This document shows positions 36,270-45,563 of a stretch of 64,000 nt of DNA, piece by piece. The notes under the pieces were generated by a model that was not told where the DNA came from, did no database searches, and was given only the letters and a program-made list of their open reading frames with translations. This stretch comes from an uncultured Alphaproteobacteria bacterium (lineage in GTDB: Bacteria; Pseudomonadota; Alphaproteobacteria; Caulobacterales; Hyphomonadaceae). The stretch lies in the NCBI GenBank assembly GCA_903831255.1, contig CAIKWZ010000038.1, forward strand, positions 1 to 64,000. The letters are read 5' to 3'. Position 1 is the stretch's first letter. The number at the start of each line of letters is the position of its first letter. A program made the position numbers and the translations under genes.

Positions 36270-38015
36270 TCAGTTCTTTCCGTCAGAGGGTTCTGGCGGA
36301 AGGAATGCATCCCCGAACTGGTAAAAGTTGAACGTTGCACGCGGACTTTCGACAAGCGGGGGAGAGGCGTATTGTCTCGCCTCCCGCCACCAGAGATCCT
36401 TGAGCTCTTCGAGTTTTGAGGGGTTCTGGCTCGCCACATCGACAGACTCAGAAAAATCAGTCGGGACGAAGTGAAGGGACCATTCGTCCGCGTCGAAAGG
36501 GTCTCCTATCCTGTGCATCGCGACAGCCTTCCAGTCTCCTGCCGTAATGGACCTGTTGCCCCGAAGTTCGAAGTATTGAACGCTTCGTGGGGCGGGGGCC
36601 TGTCCCGAGGCGAATGTGGTGAGGATGGATCGACCGGCCACAGGTAACTGGGGAACTCCGTTGATGACATCCGGAAACGAAACTCCAGCGGCCTCCGCAA
36701 TGGTTGGGGCGAGGTCGATGACATCGACAAACTGGGATCTGACGGCTCCCTGATCCTGGATCCGTTCTGGCCAGGAAATGATGAGCGGCGCCCGCACCCC
36801 GCCAGCCTGCGGCCAGACCTTGTAACGTTCGAAGGGCGTGGCGCCGACCATGCCCCATGGACGTGGATAGAGCGCCGAAGAGCGAACGCTGCCCAGGTCG
36901 TCAAGTTGTTGATCCATCGCCTCTATGGTCATGGATCCGGAATAGGGATGTTCGAAGCGGCCCACCTGACCTGCTTCTCCAGCCGCCCCATTGTCGGACA
37001 TCAGTATGATGAGGGTGTTATCGTAATCTCCAGACTGCTTGAGATCCGCGAGCAAGCGTCCGATCTCCGCATCGGCATGATCGACAAACCCGGCATAGAC
37101 CTCCATGAAACGTGCGAAGACCCGCTTCTCGGTGTCAGAGAGGTCTTTCCACCGACGATCGCCAGGATTGGGCGCCGGTAACCGGGTGGAGGCAGGGATG
37201 ACGCCAAGCGCCTTCATGCGCGCGAAGCGCTCGAGGCGAACGGCATCCCAACCCTGGTCATAGGCGGCTTCATAACGGTCGATCGAAGTCTTGGGCGCCT
37301 GAATGGGAGCGTGAGCGGCTCCGAGGGCGAGATAGAGAAAGTAAGGCTTCTGCGGTGAGGCGCCCCGGTGAGAGGAGAGCCATGAGATCGCATGGTCCAC
37401 AAGATCCGACGTAAGATGATACCCTTCCGTCTCCTGTCGTACGCCGAGGACCGTGTTGTCGGACGCGAGAAGGGGACGAAACTGGTCGGTCCATCCACTC
37501 AGGGAGCCATAATACTTGTCGAAGCCGCGTTGAAGGGGCCACGAGGCGCGGGCGCCTTCGGGGGTCTGTTCGTATTCTGGAGCGAGATGCCATTTGCCGA
37601 GCGCATATGTTCCATAACCTGCAAGCTGCAGTCGCTGTGCAATCGTCTGGATGGTGTCTGGCAGTTCGCCCTTCGTCTTGCTGAGGTCGCTCGGATCCGC
37701 CGCCTTCAGTCGTGATGGGAGCTCACCCATCCGGATGGACTGGGCGTTGCGCCCAGTGAGAAGCGAAGCGCGTGTCGCAGAGCAGATGGCTTTGGTGTCG
37801 AACCGGTTATAGCGCAGCCCCTCCGCTGCAAGGCTGTCAATCGCAGGTGTCCGGATCTCGGATCCGTAGGCCCCAAGATCTGAGAACCCCACATCGTCCA
37901 GAACGATGACTATGACATTTGGGCGATTGGGAGCCTGTCTTTCCCCTCCCGAAGACGAGCAGCCTGCGAGCATCAGGAACAGGAACATGCAGCCGATCGT
38001 CCGGAGGTTCATCAT
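36270..38015 (-). CDS. Arylsulfatase-family lipoprotein
   Basis: 581 residues. A lipoprotein signal ends LMLAGC (Cys19). The alkaline-phosphatase/sulfatase fold follows: PNVIVIVLDDVGFSD (32-46) holds the metal aspartates, and C78 in CSATRASLLTGR is the formylglycine cysteine in the C-x-A-x-R form. It hydrolyses a sulfate ester in the envelope and needs a formylglycine-generating enzyme, not seen in this window. The ATG at 38015 has AGGAG upstream. Convergent with the ArdC-like gene. Confidence 0.88.
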   Translation of the reverse strand: MMNLRTIGCMFLFLMLAGCSSSGGERQAPNRPNVIVIVLDDVGFSDLGAYGSEIRTPAIDSLAAEGLRYNRFDTKAICSATRASLLTGRNAQSIRMGELPSRLKAADPSDLSKTKGELPDTIQTIAQRLQLAGYGTYALGKWHLAPEYEQTPEGARASWPLQRGFDKYYGSLSGWTDQFRPLLASDNTVLGVRQETEGYHLTSDLVDHAISWLSSHRGASPQKPYFLYLALGAAHAPIQAPKTSIDRYEAAYDQGWDAVRLERFARMKALGVIPASTRLPAPNPGDRRWKDLSDTEKRVFARFMEVYAGFVDHADAEIGRLLADLKQSGDYDNTLIILMSDNGAAGEAGQVGRFEHPYSGSMTIEAMDQQLDDLGSVRSSALYPRPWGMVGATPFERYKVWPQAGGVRAPLIISWPERIQDQGAVRSQFVDVIDLAPTIAEAAGVSFPDVINGVPQLPVAGRSILTTFASGQAPAPRSVQYFELRGNRSITAGDWKAVAMHRIGDPFDADEWSLHFVPTDFSESVDVASQNPSKLEELKDLWWREARQYASPPLVESPRATFNFYQFGDAFLPPEPSDGKN

Positions 38016-38193
38016 AGGCGCTCCTGCAGGTCGTCCCATCTCGCGAGATACGCCCAATGTGGCATACGAAAGATCCGCCATTCAACGTGTCCTCGTGGCG
38101 GCTTAGCGGTCGGGCGACAGAAAAAAGCGGTTCGCTTTCCCGTCGATAGGGTCTAAGAGCCCGCCCTAATGATGCGCATGCAAGGATAGGCAA

Positions 38194-38829
38194 ATGGATC
38201 TCCTGGAGAGCTTGAACTGGCGATATGCGGCGAAGAAGATGGACCCCGCGCGGCCCGCGTCTGAAGAAAGCGTCAAGCGCATCATTGAGGCAGTGCGGCT
38301 GGCGCCGACATCGAGCGGCCTTCAGCCTTTTGATCTGATCGTCGTGCGCAGTGCTGAACTGCGAGAGAAGATGAAGCCCATCGCTTTTGGACAAGGCCAG
38401 ATCACCGACGGTTCGCACGTTCTCGTCTTCGCCGCCTGGGACGATTACACGCCTGAGCGAATCAACATGATGTTCGACCTGACGAATGAGCAGCGCGGCA
38501 TGAAGAACGAAGGGTGGGAGAACTACCGCAACTTCCTGTTGAACGCCTATCCGCCTCGCGGAGCTGAAGCTAACTTCCAGCATGCCGCTCGCCAGGCTTA
38601 TATAGGACTGGGCGTGGCTCTGGTTGCCGCCGCAGTCGAAGGGATCGACAGCACGCCGATGGAGGGCTTTGACCCAGCGAGCGTTGATGAACTCTTGGGA
38701 CTGAAGGCGCGCGGGCTCAGGAGCGTCTCGCTTCTGGTGCTCGGTCATCGTGAGGCTGACAAGGATTGGCTGGTCGGACTGAAGAAGGTCCGGCGTCCGG
38801 CTTCGGACTTCGTCATTTCCTTCGACTGA
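38194..38829 (+). CDS. Nitroreductase-family NAD(P)H-dependent oxidoreductase
   Basis: 211 residues: RYAAKKMDPARPA, then IIEAVRLAPTSSGLQPFDLIV, the FMN-site start typical of the NfsB/NfnB group, and LKARGLRSVSLLVLGHREAD near the end. It reduces nitro compounds or quinones using FMN. AAGGATAGG precedes the ATG. Divergent from the sulfatase gene and followed by a long gene-free stretch. Confidence 0.9.
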   Translation: MDLLESLNWRYAAKKMDPARPASEESVKRIIEAVRLAPTSSGLQPFDLIVVRSAELREKMKPIAFGQGQITDGSHVLVFAAWDDYTPERINMMFDLTNEQRGMKNEGWENYRNFLLNAYPPRGAEANFQHAARQAYIGLGVALVAAAVEGIDSTPMEGFDPASVDELLGLKARGLRSVSLLVLGHREADKDWLVGLKKVRRPASDFVISFD

Positions 38830-39279
38830 GGCCTGGAATTTCCTTTTCCCGTGTCTGCTTCAGGGTGTGGACATGTGAGATAGGAGCGGGCCCCGAAGCG
38901 TCGAGAGCGACTAAAGCCGACCCACGCAAGGCGTCCCGGGGTTATCGAGCCGCCTCTGTCTCAGGCGCGTCTGGCGCTCATGGCGATTTCAGGGTTGGCG
39001 ACTGTGAGTTCAGTCGCCTGACGTCGGTGATCTTGAGCAGACGTTTCATCGACAGCCGATCGGCTTGAGGCGTTCAGTAGAGATGGGTTGGCGGGCGAGG
39101 ACGCTCACCCGGAATTGGCGGCCTTCCGACATTCTGCGCCGGTCCTGGAGGTCGATAGAATTGCGGAGGGTCGCCGGTTGGCCAGCGTCCCGCGAACTCT
39201 CTGTTATCCCATCGCCTTCAGGACCCTGTCCCGGAGCATGAGGCCTCGATTATTCCGGGAAATCAGCTCGCGAAGCGAA
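38830..39279. other. 450-bp gene-free stretch before the tRNA
   Basis: No gene, RNA or repeat that I can support. Short open frames here have no family-like features. Only a 12-bp palindrome (AGCCGATCGGCT, 39054-39065) stands out. The tRNA-Thr gene is transcribed towards this region, so a terminator for it may lie here, but no clear hairpin with a T-tract was found. Confidence 0.5.
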
Positions 39280-39355
39280 TGGTGCCGCCTAGGTGACTTG
39301 AACACCTGACCCTCGCATTACGAATGCGATGCTCTACCAGCTGAGCTAAGGCGGC
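39280..39355 (-). tRNA. tRNA-Thr (anticodon CGT)
   Basis: A full cloverleaf on the minus strand. Acceptor GCCGCCT pairs with AGGCGGC; D stem GCTC/GAGC; anticodon stem TCGCA/TGCGA with loop TTCGTAA, so the anticodon is CGT (39320-39322), reading ACG (threonine). The T arm AGGTG-TTCAAGT-CACCT is intact, and CCA is encoded (39280-39282). It is the only tRNA in the window. Confidence 0.96.
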
Positions 39356-39382
39356 CTGCGAAACCTGATCGCAAGGCCGCCG

Positions 39383-39411
39383 CTATAACCCGACGACCCC
39401 GGGTGTGGCAA
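39383..39411 (-). promoter_or_regulatory. Promoter of tRNA-Thr
   Basis: On the minus strand: TTGCCA (39406-39411), a 17-base spacer, TTATAG (39383-39388). The -10 box is 27 bases upstream of the mature tRNA 5' end, which leaves a short leader typical of tRNA genes. Confidence 0.65.
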
Positions 39412-39519
39412 GTTCATGTCTGAGCTTGATATTGGGGCTGCGGAGTAGGGCGAGGCGGGTTGCAGGCGGGGTATCAGGGCGCCCAGCACGCGACTGAAAG
39501 GCGCTGATTTGGGCGGGCG

Positions 39520-39550
39520 ATCTCCGGCCAGACGGCGTCTGGCCGGAGAT
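39520..39550. terminator. Perfect 14-bp hairpin after the methyltransferase-like lipoprotein gene
   Basis: ATCTCCGGCCAGAC (39520-39533) and its exact complement (39537-39550) around a 3-base loop. It sits eight bases past the stop of the minus-strand gene. No T-tract follows on either side, so it may stop transcription weakly, protect mRNA ends, or be a protein site. Confidence 0.6.
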
Positions 39551-39558
39551 TTCAGAAA

Positions 39559-40404
39559 TCAGGCGGGTTTGCGGAAGCGGAGCGTCTGGCGGTCGCTCTC
39601 CCCAATCGCCTTGTACTTGGCGGCGTCGAAGCCTTCAGGCGTCACCCCGCCGCGCGGCGCGGTCCAGGAATTAGGAGGCAGGGTCCAGACCCCGAACGGA
39701 TGATCCTTGGTGTCCTTCGGGTTGGCGTTGATCTCTGATTCCGCCTCGAGCACTAGGCCGGCCTTGGCAGCCGCCGCGACAATGGTCGCCTTCGAGACGT
39801 AACCGTCGCTGGCCGCACGGCCATTTGCGACGGTCTCAGGTCGCGGATCAGCCCGATGTTCAACCACGCCGAGCACGCCGCCAGGCTTGAGAGCTGTAGC
39901 GAAATCCGTCATCGCCTTGTCGAGAAATCCTGGCTGCCACATCCAGTTATGAATGTTCCGGAAAGTCAGCACCATGTCGGCGGAACCGGCGGGAACTAAA
40001 GGACCGGACTCGCGGCCGAAGGGCACATAGCTCTGGGGTCCCCAGACGTTTTGGTCGGCTACCGCGGCGACGGGATTGCCGGTGCCGATATACTTGCCTC
40101 CGGTAGCCTTCAGGTACGGCGCAAGAATCTCAGGATAGTAGCTGCCAGGTGCGATTTCGATAACCGTCATTCCGGGCTTGAGGCCGAAGAAGGTGAGGGT
40201 TTCGGCCGGATGGCGATGGATGTCGCGAACGGTGTTGGCTGATGAGCGCGCCGGGTTTGCGACGGCCGACTTCAGTTCCGCCGAGACTGCGGTGGAGCTG
40301 GCCGCTTGAGATGGGGTCGAACTGGCGGAACCAGGAGCCTCCGAGGTAGCGCAGGCGGTCGCCAGCGCGATCGATATGGCGGTCACGGCGAGTTTCAATT
40401 TCAC
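39559..40404 (-). CDS. Methyltransferase-fold lipoprotein (COG4798-like)
   Basis: 281 residues. A lipoprotein signal ends IALATAC (Cys18) after a GTG start with AAAGGAG upstream. After a Ser/Ala linker it reads HRHPAETLTFFGLKPGMTVIEIAPG, a SAM-fold motif, then RNIHNWMW and LKPGGVLGVVEHRAD. The family is annotated as predicted methyltransferases but is exported; SAM is not expected outside the cytoplasm, so the true activity is uncertain. Probably envelope-located. Confidence 0.82.
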   Translation of the reverse strand: MKLKLAVTAISIALATACATSEAPGSASSTPSQAASSTAVSAELKSAVANPARSSANTVRDIHRHPAETLTFFGLKPGMTVIEIAPGSYYPEILAPYLKATGGKYIGTGNPVAAVADQNVWGPQSYVPFGRESGPLVPAGSADMVLTFRNIHNWMWQPGFLDKAMTDFATALKPGGVLGVVEHRADPRPETVANGRAASDGYVSKATIVAAAAKAGLVLEAESEINANPKDTKDHPFGVWTLPPNSWTAPRGGVTPEGFDAAKYKAIGESDRQTLRFRKPA

Positions 40405-40557
40405 GGGGACAATCTCCTTTGGCCGCAGAGTCTGGGCGTGAGGACCCTACAGTCGGCCCGCCTCTTCGCAAAGTGCTCGCCCGGACACAAGCGCGACAAA
40501 AGCTGGAAACGGAGACGTTTCCGCAGGAAGCGCCTTAAGACCCCAAAGAATAGAGGG

Positions 40558-41274
40558 CTATGAGCTCTGCGCGCTTCGACCGAGCAATGCCTTGAGGGCC
40601 ATAAGAAGGCTGGTTTCGTCAGGCGAGGAGGCGATCGCAGTCTCGGTGGCGTAGTTTTTGAGCGGCGCTGCAGCTGCCGGGGAAATCGCGGCGATGCGCA
40701 GCGGCGATGCAGTGCTTCGTAGGCTGAGAAATCCCGCAAGAATAGCGGCGGCGCGCGGGGAGTGGATCAGCACCGCATCGACAGGATCGCTCCCGGTCAG
40801 GTGCCGCTCAAGGATGGGCCCTGGCCGGGAAAGCGGGGCGGCCCTGTAAAGCGCCCGGAAGAAACATGTGCGCCCGGCATCGTTCAGTCGCCCGCACAGA
40901 TCTCCCCGGCTTTCCTCGTTCCCAGCATGAAGCACCGAGTATCCGTTCGGAAGATCGGCCTGGATACGATTGAACAGGGCGCCTGCCTCGCCATCGGCGG
41001 AGACGACGTTCAGAAACCCCATGGCGCGGGCTTCATCGGCGGTGCGTCGGCCGACGCAGAAGGCTGGCTTGTCCCGGATCGGACACAGTGCGGAAAACAT
41101 ACGAACGCCATTGAGGCTGGTGAAGGCGAGGGCGTCGAATGCGGGCAGGTCCGCTGGCATCGGCTCGAGAGAAAAGATCGGCTCGCAAAGAGGCGTAAGG
41201 TCGATATCCCGAACGCGACGCTCGCTCTCGGCCGCGCCCGGCTGTGAGCGGATGATCAGCACCCGGCCTCTCAT
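40558..41274 (-). CDS. hemD: Uroporphyrinogen-III synthase
   Basis: 238 residues. The family is very variable; the call rests on the N-terminal RVLIIRSQPGA, ALAFTSLNGVRMF, VGRRTADEARAMGF and the C-terminal AAISPAAAAPLKNY pattern, and on position. It closes hydroxymethylbilane to uroporphyrinogen III for heme. The ATG overlaps the hemC stop by four bases, so the two are coupled. Confidence 0.85.
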   Translation of the reverse strand: MRGRVLIIRSQPGAAESERRVRDIDLTPLCEPIFSLEPMPADLPAFDALAFTSLNGVRMFSALCPIRDKPAFCVGRRTADEARAMGFLNVVSADGEAGALFNRIQADLPNGYSVLHAGNEESRGDLCGRLNDAGRTCFFRALYRAAPLSRPGPILERHLTGSDPVDAVLIHSPRAAAILAGFLSLRSTASPLRIAAISPAAAAPLKNYATETAIASSPDETSLLMALKALLGRSAQSS

Positions 41275-42254
41275 TTGGGCTCTGGGAGTTCGGTCCCTAG
41301 GTCGGCGGCGCGATGGGACGCCACATCCTCCGCCAGGAACAGGCCAAGCTCCTGCGCGTCACGTTCGCTGGGATAACGCGAAAGCGCTCCCTCTGCCCGC
41401 CACCTGCGGCCGCCGTCGTCGGCAAGCACTTCGCCCCACATCTCAGCGCCTTCGGGGGTCAACCGGAAGTGCGCGGCGATTGGAGTTCTGCAAGAGCCGT
41501 CGAGGCGCCTGAGAAAGGCCCTTTCGGCGACTGCAGCGAGGCGCGCTTCGCGATCATCGGTGGCGGCACAGGCCGCCTTCAGCCACTCGGGCGCGTCCAC
41601 ATGGAGGGTGACGCCGATGATGCCCTGCCCGCCTGCGGGAAGGAGCTCTTCGATCGGGAGGATGGCCCCGGCCGCCTCGATCATGCCGAGGCGCTTGAGG
41701 CCGGCGGCGGCGAGCAGGGTGGCGTCAGCCGCGCCTTCGGAGAGCTTCCTCAGGCGGGTCTGCACATTGCCACGGAACATTACGACCTTGAGATCAGGCC
41801 TCAGCGCCAGAAGCTGTGACCGACGGCGAAGGCTTGAGGATCCTACGACAGCCCCTTGCGGAAGCTCCTGAATGGACCGGTAAGGCCCAATGAGACAGTC
41901 GCGTGGGTCTTCTCGCGGGAGATAGGCGGCGAGGAAAAGATGCCGGGGAAGACGGACCGTCATGTCCTTAAGCGAGTGAACGGCGATGTCGATTTCGCCA
42001 GCTTTCTGAGCCCGATCGAGTTCCTTGGTGAACAGCCCCTTTCCACCGGCATCCTGAAGGGGTCGGTCGAGGATCTTGTCGCCCGTCGTTGTGTAGGGAT
42101 GGATTGTGTATCGGATCCGCTCCCCGGCCATGGCTCTCAGTCGTTGAGCGAACATCTCCGCCTGGGCGAGCGCCAGCGGGGATCCCCGCGCACCGATGCG
42201 GAGCGCGGGCGGAGACCGCTCGGCCTTCTTAGGGGCGCGCCTAGACCGTTCCAT
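41271..42254 (-). CDS. hemC: Porphobilinogen deaminase (hydroxymethylbilane synthase)
   Basis: Builds hydroxymethylbilane from four porphobilinogens. 327 residues. [14 protein letters not shown] (17-30), [18 protein letters not shown] near 89-98, and C255 in [12 protein letters not shown], which anchors the dipyrromethane cofactor. The ATG at 42252-42254 has a GGAGG-like site upstream. Upstream of hemD; divergent from tsaD, a common alphaproteobacterial arrangement. Confidence 0.94.
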   Translation of the reverse strand: MERSRRAPKKAERSPPALRIGARGSPLALAQAEMFAQRLRAMAGERIRYTIHPYTTTGDKILDRPLQDAGGKGLFTKELDRAQKAGEIDIAVHSLKDMTVRLPRHLFLAAYLPREDPRDCLIGPYRSIQELPQGAVVGSSSLRRRSQLLALRPDLKVVMFRGNVQTRLRKLSEGAADATLLAAAGLKRLGMIEAAGAILPIEELLPAGGQGIIGVTLHVDAPEWLKAACAATDDREARLAAVAERAFLRRLDGSCRTPIAAHFRLTPEGAEMWGEVLADDGGRRWRAEGALSRYPSERDAQELGLFLAEDVASHRAADLGTELPEPK

Positions 42255-42349
42255 GCCTCCGGACTCCGTATTCCGCCTTCCCGGGGCGAGCGCGCACGGC
42301 CGTTGACGGCTTGGCCGAGGGGAGCGAGCGGCGTACAAGCGCCGCTGTC

Positions 42350-43432
42350 ATGATGCAAGAGATCCTCACGGTTCTGGGAATTGAGACCAGCTGCGATGAA
42401 ACCGCGGCTGCGGTCGTCCGTCTTGCAGACGGACATTGCACCGTCTTGTCCGACCGTATCGCCAGCCAGACAGAGGAGCACGCCGCTTATGGGGGGGTGG
42501 TCCCCGAAATCGCCGCCCGCGCGCACGTGGAGCGGCTGGACGGTCTCATCTCCGCCGCCCTTGAGGATGCTGGCGTTGATTGGGACGATTTGTCGGGGGT
42601 GGCGGCGACCGCCGGGCCCGGCCTGATTGGCGGGGTCATGGTCGGCTTGTCGATGGCCAAAGGGATTTGTCTCGCCAGAGGATTGCCCCTCATCGCAGTT
42701 AACCATCTGGAGGGGCACGCCCTGTCAGCTCGCCTGTCAGGAGAAGTTTCGTTTCCATTTCTTCTGCTTCTCGTGTCGGGCGGACATTGCCAGTTCATCG
42801 CTGTGAACGGGCTCGGAGAGTATGAGCGGCTGGGGACAACCATAGACGATGCCGTGGGAGAGGCGTTCGACAAGACGGCCAAGCTCCTGGGGCTTCCCGG
42901 ACCAGGGGGCCCTGCCGTCGAAAATGACGCTCGAAGGGGCGATGCTTCGGCGGTGGCGCTGCCGCGGCCATTGTTGGATCGGGACGATCTCGACATGTCA
43001 TTCTCCGGGCTTAAGACGGCTGTCAGGCGCGCGGCTGAGGCAGCCCCCCTGACGCCCGAGAGACGGGCTGATATCTGCGCTTCCTTCCAGCAGGCGGTGA
43101 CAGACGTTCTGGGCGTAAAGGCCGCGAGGGCGATGGCGATATTCGCCAGAGACCGCGCTGGTCCAATGACGCTTGTGGTGGCTGGCGGTGTGGCGGCCAA
43201 TCAGACCCTGCGAGCCCGATTGGAAGCCGAGGCGGTGCGGGCAGGGTTCTCCTTTATGGCCCCGCCGATGCGATGGTGCACGGATAATGCCGCAATGATC
43301 GCCCTTGCAGGGGCCGAGCGTCTCAGGATCGGTCGCATTGACCCTCTGACGATCGCCGCGCGCCCGCGATGGCCGCTCGATATGCGATCCGCTCCTGCCT
43401 TTGGCGGCGGGCGTAAAGGCGCGAAGGCCTGA
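42350..43432 (+). CDS. tsaD: tRNA t6A synthesis protein TsaD
   Basis: Transfers the threonylcarbamoyl group to A37 of ANN-decoding tRNAs. 360 residues. It starts with [13 protein letters not shown], has the metal-binding [10 protein letters not shown] near 120, [11 protein letters not shown] and a C-terminal GVAANQTLR and CTDNAAMIA. The start is ATG at 42350 or the adjacent ATG at 42353. Its product is the substrate of MtaB, encoded at 2.3 kb. Confidence 0.95.
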   Translation: MMQEILTVLGIETSCDETAAAVVRLADGHCTVLSDRIASQTEEHAAYGGVVPEIAARAHVERLDGLISAALEDAGVDWDDLSGVAATAGPGLIGGVMVGLSMAKGICLARGLPLIAVNHLEGHALSARLSGEVSFPFLLLLVSGGHCQFIAVNGLGEYERLGTTIDDAVGEAFDKTAKLLGLPGPGGPAVENDARRGDASAVALPRPLLDRDDLDMSFSGLKTAVRRAAEAAPLTPERRADICASFQQAVTDVLGVKAARAMAIFARDRAGPMTLVVAGGVAANQTLRARLEAEAVRAGFSFMAPPMRWCTDNAAMIALAGAERLRIGRIDPLTIAARPRWPLDMRSAPAFGGGRKGAKA

Positions 43433-43450
43433 GGACTGTCGAGCCCAATC

Positions 43451-44128
43451 TCAGTTCAGAGGAATGCGGACGGAATAAGCCCCGCCCATCTCAAGCGAGT
43501 AATAGCCTGTAGCCTCGTCCGCCGGATAGAGCTCCTCGATCTGGTCGAGAAGCGGAGGGTCGATCCTGTCGCCGTGGCATGTCAGACATGTCTCCTCCAT
43601 CGCCACCGGCTTGATCCATCGGAACACTCTTTGTCCCGTAGCCTCATCGACAATCTCGGAGATTTCTAAGGTTGCCGGATCCACGCCCCCTTCCATGGCG
43701 AAACGGAAAATTTCGAGCTTATCGCGTTCCCAGTCATCGGCAGCATTGGCTGGATTGCGGACCCTGAGCGCCGTTCGCCCGACGTCGATCCGGCGGCCTG
43801 CGGCGGGTATCGAGTGCGTCCCCTCGATCACGGTGAGATAGGCGGTGAGGACTTGCCTGGCGTCAGTCCCGTTCTCCAGTGAACCTAGCGCCATGACATG
43901 TAACTCCTGATCTAGGCGCAGCGCGCTTTGCCGGGCCGCAAGGACATCCTCGGGCGAGGGAGGGGAGGGATTGGGATCGCACGCGCCTGTAAGCGCAATA
44001 AGCAGGAGGAGGGCCGTTCGCACGATCTGCCCGCGACCTGGCCCTGGCGACAGGATTGACGAGACAGGATCGCGCCTCTCACCGTCGATGGACCGAACGA
44101 AAACCGCTGGGCGGGTTTCATCGATCAT
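43451..44128 (-). CDS. DUF3365 (Tll0287-like) heme-site lipoprotein
   Basis: 225 residues from the ATG at 44128, which has GAGG at a good distance. A hydrophobic stretch ending LLIALTGAC is a lipoprotein signal, but it lies 34-50 residues in; a GTG at 44023 would put it at the very N-terminus (190 residues). The C-terminal half has a single CxxCH site, CLTCHGD, that binds c-type heme. DUF3365 proteins are periplasmic heme or sensor domains. It lies ten bases after the MliC-chagasin gene, in the same unit. Confidence 0.78.
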   Translation of the reverse strand: MIDETRPAVFVRSIDGERRDPVSSILSPGPGRGQIVRTALLLLIALTGACDPNPSPPSPEDVLAARQSALRLDQELHVMALGSLENGTDARQVLTAYLTVIEGTHSIPAAGRRIDVGRTALRVRNPANAADDWERDKLEIFRFAMEGGVDPATLEISEIVDEATGQRVFRWIKPVAMEETCLTCHGDRIDPPLLDQIEELYPADEATGYYSLEMGGAYSVRIPLN

Positions 44129-44138
44129 GAAACCCGCC

Positions 44139-44882
44139 TCAACCAGCGACGACGTTTATGACGGCCTTGAAAGTGCTGGCGGCCGGTTCGGAGGCCGGCT
44201 CCCAGGGACGGCGCTGCGCCAGTTGGAGTTCGTAGCGTCCGGCCGCAACGGCCCGGAAGGTCGTCACTTCCCAGTGATTTCCGCCCGTGAAGCCCGGAAT
44301 GTTCTGATTGCTTGACGTGGCCCCGCTCAGACCAGCTGTCACCTCAAGTCCCGTGGGTAGATTTTCCGGAGCCCAGACATAGCCCGCTGTCGGAACGCCG
44401 GACAGGGACACTGAGAACGTGTCTCCGACTTTCACCTCGATGGTGGAGCCGTTGTCTGAGGCTGTCAGATCTCGGACAACGCCGGCGGCGACGGGCGCCG
44501 GGAGGCTCTTCGAGACAGCGTTGCATACGACGCTTTCCCCTCTGGTCCACACAGCCTGCGATCCCTGAAGGTCCAGGCTGACCCCGTCTTTCGCGTACGA
44601 CCGCCCGGATCCGCCTTCTGCATAGGGAAGGCTGTGAACGCTTCCATCGCCGGTTCGGACGATCGCGCTGTCTGTTTCGCCCGACTCAATCACGACCTCG
44701 AGGGTCTCCCCGCCGTCGCACTCGAACGCCATAGCGCGTGCGAAAATCTCTTCCGGAATGTTATCGGTCGTCACAGCTTCGGTCTCTCCGCCTGATGCGG
44801 GTTCCTGAGCGGATTGCTCGCACCCGCTGGTCGCCAGCGCGATGATGAGAACGGTCGCCGTAAGTCCTGAACGCATCCCCAT
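44139..44882 (-). CDS. MliC lysozyme-inhibitor and chagasin (I42) protease-inhibitor fusion lipoprotein
   Basis: 247 residues. A lipoprotein signal ends ALATSGC (Cys21). Residues 51-122 match the MliC/PliC fold: a disulfide pair C55/C120, GSGRSYAKDG and WTRGESVVC. Residues 146-245 match chagasin: VPTAGYVW (the NPTTGYxW loop), GGNHWEVTTFR and QRRPWE, the three loops that block papain-like proteases. It would inhibit both C-type lysozyme and cysteine proteases at the surface. The second of three nearby ATGs (44880-44882) is chosen because GGGGAG is six bases upstream. Confidence 0.82.
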   Translation of the reverse strand: MGMRSGLTATVLIIALATSGCEQSAQEPASGGETEAVTTDNIPEEIFARAMAFECDGGETLEVVIESGETDSAIVRTGDGSVHSLPYAEGGSGRSYAKDGVSLDLQGSQAVWTRGESVVCNAVSKSLPAPVAAGVVRDLTASDNGSTIEVKVGDTFSVSLSGVPTAGYVWAPENLPTGLEVTAGLSGATSSNQNIPGFTGGNHWEVTTFRAVAAGRYELQLAQRRPWEPASEPAASTFKAVINVVAG

Positions 44883-45040
44883 CGCCATCTCCCCGGATTG
44901 ATCGGATGTCGATCCGCACACTCGGGCTCCGGGGCCGTGAACGCAAGGAGAATCGGGCGCCCAAAGGGTCGGGAGCCCGGCCTCTGGACTGAGGGCTTCC
45001 GGTCGTGACCCGATGAAACGAATCTTCTAAGAGATCAGAT

Positions 45041-45460
45041 ATGATTTCTCTCGCCGCCACTTTACATGCATTAGCCGCCTTGTGCGCTGGAGGCGCTGCA
45101 GCGTCCGGGTGGACGGTGGCGGTGGTGATCGCCAACATCGCATTTGACGGCCTGGACCATGGCCGCGCGGATCGCCACCTGCGACAATCTCTGATCTCTT
45201 CGGCGCCGCTGCAGGCTGGCTTGCTGGCCTTGGCGGCAGCTTTCGCCCTGTTTTCCGGAGCATTTGCAGCGGCCTTGACGGCAGCCGTGTCGGCATTTGG
45301 CTTTCTTGCCAACCTCTGGACGCTTGCGCCTTCCGACGAGAAGGCGCCTCAGGGGGTGCGTCGAAAGAAATCGACCCGCCGGATTGTCGCCGTCGCCTTG
45401 ACCCTCATGGTGACCGCGGCGGCGCTGACAGCAGGCGTTCTGGCGGCCTTTGGCGTCTGA
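45041..45460 (+). CDS. Small membrane protein of unknown function
   Basis: 139 residues, Ala-rich, with about three hydrophobic segments (roughly 5-32, 58-92 and 113-138) and a basic cytoplasmic patch APSDEKAPQGVRRKKSTRR. No family is recognised. It lies between the divergent MliC-chagasin gene and the serine protease gene. Coding status rests on the open frame and membrane pattern only. Confidence 0.6.
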   Translation: MISLAATLHALAALCAGGAAASGWTVAVVIANIAFDGLDHGRADRHLRQSLISSAPLQAGLLALAAAFALFSGAFAAALTAAVSAFGFLANLWTLAPSDEKAPQGVRRKKSTRRIVAVALTLMVTAAALTAGVLAAFGV

Positions 45461-45563
45461 GCGTCTTTTTGCAGCTTCAGGAGCGCTGTTCCGGAGCGAA
45501 AGAACGCCCGCCGTCTTGTGAGATCGCCTCTCCGACCGAATATACCTAGGCTCGGAGTGATGA

